Assembly (NCBI GenBank): GCA_030692365.1
Contig: JAUYCC010000037.1
Coordinates: 1 to 63,077, forward strand
Length of the DNA stretch: 63,077 nucleotides
Direction: 5' to 3'
From: Pelolinea sp.
GTDB lineage: Bacteria > Chloroflexota > Anaerolineae > Anaerolineales > Anaerolineaceae
This document shows, one piece after another, positions 59,451 to 63,077 of the stretch. The position numbers and the translations under genes were made by a program. The notes under the pieces were generated by a model. That model made no database searches. It worked only from the letters and a program-made list of their open reading frames with translations, and was not told the origin of the DNA. The first letter of the stretch is position 1. Each line of letters starts with the position of its first letter.

Positions 59451-60257
59451 ATGAAAATAACGCTAAAACCATTACACATTTTTCTGCTTCTCCTCTGCGC
59501 AATCGCCCTCATCCTCCTCTTCACCAAATTACTTACCAAAGAAGCCGCTACACCAAAAGGCACGGATTCCGAAGCCACACCGGACGAGGAGGAATACCAG
59601 GCTCTGCGCTATGCCATGGCGGAGCGCGCTAGGCAGCAATTTGACCTGAAAAACACCGATGTCCTGCGCGCCGTGCAGACCATCCCGCGCCACCTCTTTG
59701 TGCCGGAGGCTCTGCGCGACCTGGTCTACTCGGATGCCGCCCTACCGATTGGGTTTGGCCAAACCATCTCAGCACCGTACATGGTCGCCTGGATGACCGA
59801 AGAACTTGAGCTGCAGCCCGGCGAGCGCGTTCTGGAAATCGGGACAGGCTCAGGATACCAGGCGGCAGTACTCGCGGAGCTTGGCTACGCGGAGGTGTAT
59901 TCCATGGAGATCATCCCGGAACTGGCTGAACGGGCTGCGGCTACCCTAAATGACCTGGGGTATCAGGGTCTGCGCCTCAGGCAGGGCGACGGCTATTTTG
60001 GCTGGGAGGAATACGCTCCCTTTGACGCCATCATCGTCACTGCCGCGCCTGACCACCTCCCCGCTCCGCTGGTCCAGCAGTTGGCCGAAGGCGGCCGCAT
60101 GCTCATCCCCATCGGCCCCACCGGCGGCTACCAGACCATGTGGAAATTCCGCAAAGAGGGCGGCCAGATCAAGGCGTACAACCTTGGCGGCGTAGTGTTT
60201 GTGCCGCTGGTCAGCGAGGGAGAACCGCAGCCGCTTCAGGTTCCCACGCCGGATTAG
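59451..60257 (+). CDS. Membrane-anchored protein-L-isoaspartate O-methyltransferase-like protein
   Basis: The 268-residue protein has an N-terminal hydrophobic helix (about 5-24, PLHIFLLLLCAIALILLF) and a polar linker, then a PCMT domain. LFVPEALRDLVYSDAALPIGFGQTISAPYMVAWMTE (about 85-120) is the substrate and active-site block, and VLEIGTGSGYQAAVLAEL binds SAM. Family members repair isoaspartyl residues using SAM and are normally soluble; the anchor is unusual. The frame opens at a TTG at 59412 that lies inside the -35 element, so the ATG at 59451 is the start. Confidence 0.88.
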   Translation: MKITLKPLHIFLLLLCAIALILLFTKLLTKEAATPKGTDSEATPDEEEYQALRYAMAERARQQFDLKNTDVLRAVQTIPRHLFVPEALRDLVYSDAALPIGFGQTISAPYMVAWMTEELELQPGERVLEIGTGSGYQAAVLAELGYAEVYSMEIIPELAERAAATLNDLGYQGLRLRQGDGYFGWEEYAPFDAIIVTAAPDHLPAPLVQQLAEGGRMLIPIGPTGGYQTMWKFRKEGGQIKAYNLGGVVFVPLVSEGEPQPLQVPTPD

Positions 60258-60289
60258 GTTTTAACTTAAATTGAAACCCCCCGGGAAGG

Positions 60290-62740
60290 TCATAACCTCC
60301 CAAGTAACACATACGCCAGCAGGTAGCAGCATCCCCCGCCGACCAGCAAGGGGATAAACCCGAAAGAAAGCGCAAGCATGGCCGCGAGGACCGACGCGAC
60401 CACCGATGCCGCGCCATTGACCGCCCACAACCAGGGGATCAGGTTCGGGTCCTTGGCCTGGACAGCAGCGATCCCTTTCGGAAAAGGGACGCCCATCAGA
60501 AACCCGAGCGGCGCCAGGCAGGCCAGCACGATAAGCAGGCGCAAGGGAAGCGTCCACCCCATCGCGAACGTCATGACCGCGCCCAGCCAGAGCGGAGAAA
60601 GCCCTGCCACTACACCCAGAATGAGCAGCCACCAGCCTTTCATTCGCCTTGAAAACAGGCTGCCCAAACCGGAAGCCAGCAGCAAAGTGAAAAGCACAGC
60701 ACTGAAGGAATAAGCCGGCTGGCCGAGAAAGAGGATCAATTTCTGGATCAGCGGCATCTCAATCGCCATAAAGCCAAAACCCAGCAGCAGGAAGTAAGCC
60801 AGCGCGCGGCCCCTGAGCGTCGCCTCTGGTTGATGACGGGATTGCAAATTTCTTCGCAGCCGCCCGACCAAAACCGGCAGCAGTATAAACAGGGTACTCA
60901 AAATCAGCACCACTACGAGCAAAAACACCACCACCAGATATCCCGCTCCGCCAAAGGGCTGCCAGGTTTTTCCATAGGCAGCCAGCACCTCCTTCACCTG
61001 CGACCATTTGAAAAAGTGGTCAAAAAAAGGGCGTTCATCGACGGGCGGGCTGACATCATAGGGGTACGCGTCCAGCCAGGCATCGCGGTCCGTCGCTTTT
61101 AAATAACCGGTGAAAGTCTTGTAATACTCATCCTTAGGCAGGATGTTGAAGCGGTTGCTCTCACCCGGCTGGATGCCAGGCAGATAAACCAGGTCAAATG
61201 CGCGGCTTTCGGCGAAGGCGCGCACCTCTTCCAATTCCTCCTCCAGGAAAGGGGTACGTTTGACAAACATGGTGCCCAGGTTATACCCCCGGATGGCAGC
61301 GATTTGACCCCGCGGGTCCAGCCCTTCGTTTTCCAGCGCTTCTACCGCCAGGATGAAAGCGCGCAAGAATTCGCTCGGCGGCACCTGCAGCCAGCGGCTG
61401 AGCACCAGTATCCCGTCAGGGTTCAGGCGCGCCATAGCGTCCTGAATTGATTCAAGCGTGTATTTGTAATCTTCCCCCAGGCTGTACGCTCCGGATGTGA
61501 CCGGATGATACGCGCTGGCCAGTGATAGGACAATGACATCATACGTATCTTCATCACGGCGGAGGAAAGACCGCGGCGATTCGATGGATACCTTCATGTT
61601 GGGCAGTTTGTAAACCTCTCCCGCTTCCTGTACCAGCAAGGGGTTTGGCTCTACCGCGCTGATGGCAGTTGCCCCACCTGCCTGTGTAGCGAGCAGATCC
61701 AGCCCGCCGCGCGGTTCCAGGACGAGCACCTTGGCAGAAGGCCGCAGCCTGTAAGCCAGGGACTGCGGGAGATAGCCAAAATAACCCGCGTCCGTATCCA
61801 TGGGAAGGACAGGGCTGAGGTTATCGCCGTCCACGAACAGGCCGGATTCCGCTGAAACCACACCCGGGTAGAGATAGCTCAAACCAGGCAGTGAGCGGAT
61901 GCCCCTGGAGCGCACGACATCCACGCGCGAGAATGCGTTCCAAAGCGTCTCTTCGATATATGCGCCGGGATACTGCAATGCGTAGGACAGGGATTTGTAT
62001 GGCGACAGGTAGAGGCTGAAAAATGGCTCTCCCTGTTTGCCTTTCGAACGCCGCCACACCTCCGGCGCAGCCGCTAATAGAAGCCCCACGCATACCAAAA
62101 CGGTAATTCCATTATTGAAAATTTTTGATAGACTCCCCCATTTAAATTCGCGGGCGGAAAAAACAAACGCGAATAAACCCGCTAGAGCGGCGAGGGCGGC
62201 GCACGCACACACCACCCCTTCTCCGGCAAGCACGGGCAGAATCAGCAGGGTAAGCAGACATCCCAGCGCGGAACCGGCCAGGTTTACGGCATAGATCTGG
62301 CTGCTGCTTTCCGGGAAGCATTTCATCAGCCCGTTGACGCACAGCCCGGTAAAAAAGAAAGGCGCCGAAAGCGCAAGGAGGTGCATAAGAAATACAGCAA
62401 TCTGGCGTGGATCAATCGCGACAGCATAGGAATCAAAAGGCACGTGGTTAAAGAGTAGATAACCGCTGAGGATGGAAAGGCCGCATCCCGCGCAAATGGC
62501 GGGCACCACGCGCCGGATGTTTTCTCTCCCTATAACCGGAAAGAGCGAGAGGAAAGACCCGCTGGCACCCGTGCCCAGCAGGGCAAGCGAGACCACCATG
62601 AAGGCGAAATGGTAGAAATGCGCGATGGCGAACAGATGCGTGAGGGTGATTTCAAAAAGAAAGGTGGCACAGGATAAAGTCAGCAGCGAGATATAAATCC
62701 CTTGATTCTTAAAAACGAACCTTGGCATATTCTTCCGCAT
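60290..62740 (-). CDS. Polytopic membrane protein with spermidine-synthase-like domain
   Basis: The 816-residue protein has about six N-terminal membrane segments (15-220). A soluble Rossmann-type methyltransferase/aminopropyltransferase-like domain follows (about 320-570, VLVLEPRGGLDLLATQAGGA then AVEPNPLLVQEA), with about seven C-terminal membrane segments (610-815). It resembles large membrane-embedded spermidine-synthase homologues, whose substrates are unknown. The usual catalytic Asp motif of spermidine synthase is not obvious; the region reads VIVLSLASAYHP. A second ATG at 62728 with GCGGAAG is an alternative start. It is convergent with the methyltransferase gene. Confidence 0.75.
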   Translation of the reverse strand: MRKNMPRFVFKNQGIYISLLTLSCATFLFEITLTHLFAIAHFYHFAFMVVSLALLGTGASGSFLSLFPVIGRENIRRVVPAICAGCGLSILSGYLLFNHVPFDSYAVAIDPRQIAVFLMHLLALSAPFFFTGLCVNGLMKCFPESSSQIYAVNLAGSALGCLLTLLILPVLAGEGVVCACAALAALAGLFAFVFSAREFKWGSLSKIFNNGITVLVCVGLLLAAAPEVWRRSKGKQGEPFFSLYLSPYKSLSYALQYPGAYIEETLWNAFSRVDVVRSRGIRSLPGLSYLYPGVVSAESGLFVDGDNLSPVLPMDTDAGYFGYLPQSLAYRLRPSAKVLVLEPRGGLDLLATQAGGATAISAVEPNPLLVQEAGEVYKLPNMKVSIESPRSFLRRDEDTYDVIVLSLASAYHPVTSGAYSLGEDYKYTLESIQDAMARLNPDGILVLSRWLQVPPSEFLRAFILAVEALENEGLDPRGQIAAIRGYNLGTMFVKRTPFLEEELEEVRAFAESRAFDLVYLPGIQPGESNRFNILPKDEYYKTFTGYLKATDRDAWLDAYPYDVSPPVDERPFFDHFFKWSQVKEVLAAYGKTWQPFGGAGYLVVVFLLVVVLILSTLFILLPVLVGRLRRNLQSRHQPEATLRGRALAYFLLLGFGFMAIEMPLIQKLILFLGQPAYSFSAVLFTLLLASGLGSLFSRRMKGWWLLILGVVAGLSPLWLGAVMTFAMGWTLPLRLLIVLACLAPLGFLMGVPFPKGIAAVQAKDPNLIPWLWAVNGAASVVASVLAAMLALSFGFIPLLVGGGCCYLLAYVLLGRL

Positions 62741-63077
62741 ATCCTAAGTATGACGGAAAAACCGACAGGAATCAAGATATTGATGGATGTGGAAACCACA
62801 AAAGTAAGAAACATGCTGATTAAGAGTCAGTTGCTGTTAGTGTCCACAGTGTCTACTTATGAGTGGTACTAATTTTGGGGGCTTGACAAAGGGTGTCCAC
62901 AGCGTGCATACAGAGCATAGAGAGCATACAGTGCACAAAAATCGGCTAATTTTGTCCATGTAGAGCATAGAGAGCACCTGGTATCACCGGCTCTGCACCC
63001 GCGTTGCATCTAAGAAAGCGTCTGTCAAGGTATTTCGTATAAATTCACTCCTTTATTAAGGTTGTTTATTTGGGCAA
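62741..63077. other. Intergenic region with short direct repeats at right edge (337 bp)
   Basis: No gene is visible. AGAGCATAGAGAGCA occurs twice (62912-62926 and 62962-62976), GTGTCCACAG occurs near 62838 and again as GTGTCCACAG near 62894, and ACAAAA/TTTTGT arms frame 62935-62955. TTGACA at 62883-62888 may be a -35, with a weak CATACA -10 after it. The repeats suggest a repetitive or regulatory element, or a promoter for a gene beyond the window. Confidence 0.4.

Noticed and set aside
1-63077. tRNA, rRNA, CRISPR arrays, transposases or phage genes
   Set aside because: No T-loop-like GTTCGAATC with a matching cloverleaf, no regularly spaced repeat array, and no recognisable transposase or phage proteins were found on either strand.

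Overview
The window looks like a chromosomal segment of an anaerobic Chloroflexota bacterium, most likely of the class Anaerolineae. This is inferred from the gene content: a complete bacterial V/A-type ATPase operon, a very long SecA, a DUF3090 gene followed by a kinase-like partner, an oxygen-independent sulfatase-maturating radical SAM enzyme, and many CUT2-type sugar transport genes. No rRNA, tRNA, CRISPR array, prophage or insertion sequence was recognised.

Region 1 (about 1-21,350) is an accessory catabolic region. It holds two tandem FGGY sugar kinases (the second cut by the window edge), an M29 aminopeptidase-like metalloprotein, a class II ketose-bisphosphate aldolase, a MATE-fold membrane protein, and a CUT2 sugar ABC transporter: lipoprotein, ATPase, two permeases and an extra third permease. 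An opposing operon encodes a signal-less cysteine-type sulfatase followed directly by DhaK and DhaL. Next to it lie a SUMF1-fold lipoprotein, a P3A proton ATPase and the radical SAM sulfatase-maturating enzyme. Together they suggest import of a sulfated sugar or polyol, desulfation in the cytoplasm, phosphorylation, aldol cleavage and capture of the triose. This pathway is an inference and is the best candidate here for an undescribed system.

Region 2 (about 21,400-32,140) is mostly housekeeping: a VOC protein, HtrA protease, DnaJ/CbpA, a nucleotide N-hydrolase-like protein, UvrC, ribosomal protein L19, glutamate racemase, the DUF3090/kinase-like pair, homoserine dehydrogenase, FolK and FolP.

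Region 3 (32,135-40,615) is the V/A-type ATPase operon on the minus strand in the order G/H-I-K-E-C-F-A-B-D, with a recognisable promoter. Subunit I is interrupted by one in-frame TGA.

Region 4 (40,870-54,373) runs mostly on the plus strand: dihydrolipoyl dehydrogenase, an oversized SecA, an S1-repeat protein with a repetitive acidic tail, two M16 peptidases, AcpS, Frr, UppS and CdsA.

Region 5 (54,376-63,077) holds a SIMPL lipoprotein, a PspC protein, a beta-CASP RNase-like hydrolase overlapping an RNase D, a proline-rich membrane protein under a palindromic operator, a membrane-anchored protein-isoaspartate methyltransferase, and a large membrane protein with a spermidine-synthase-like domain. 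The intergenic DNA here has interleaved inverted repeats and short direct repeats that no gene explains.
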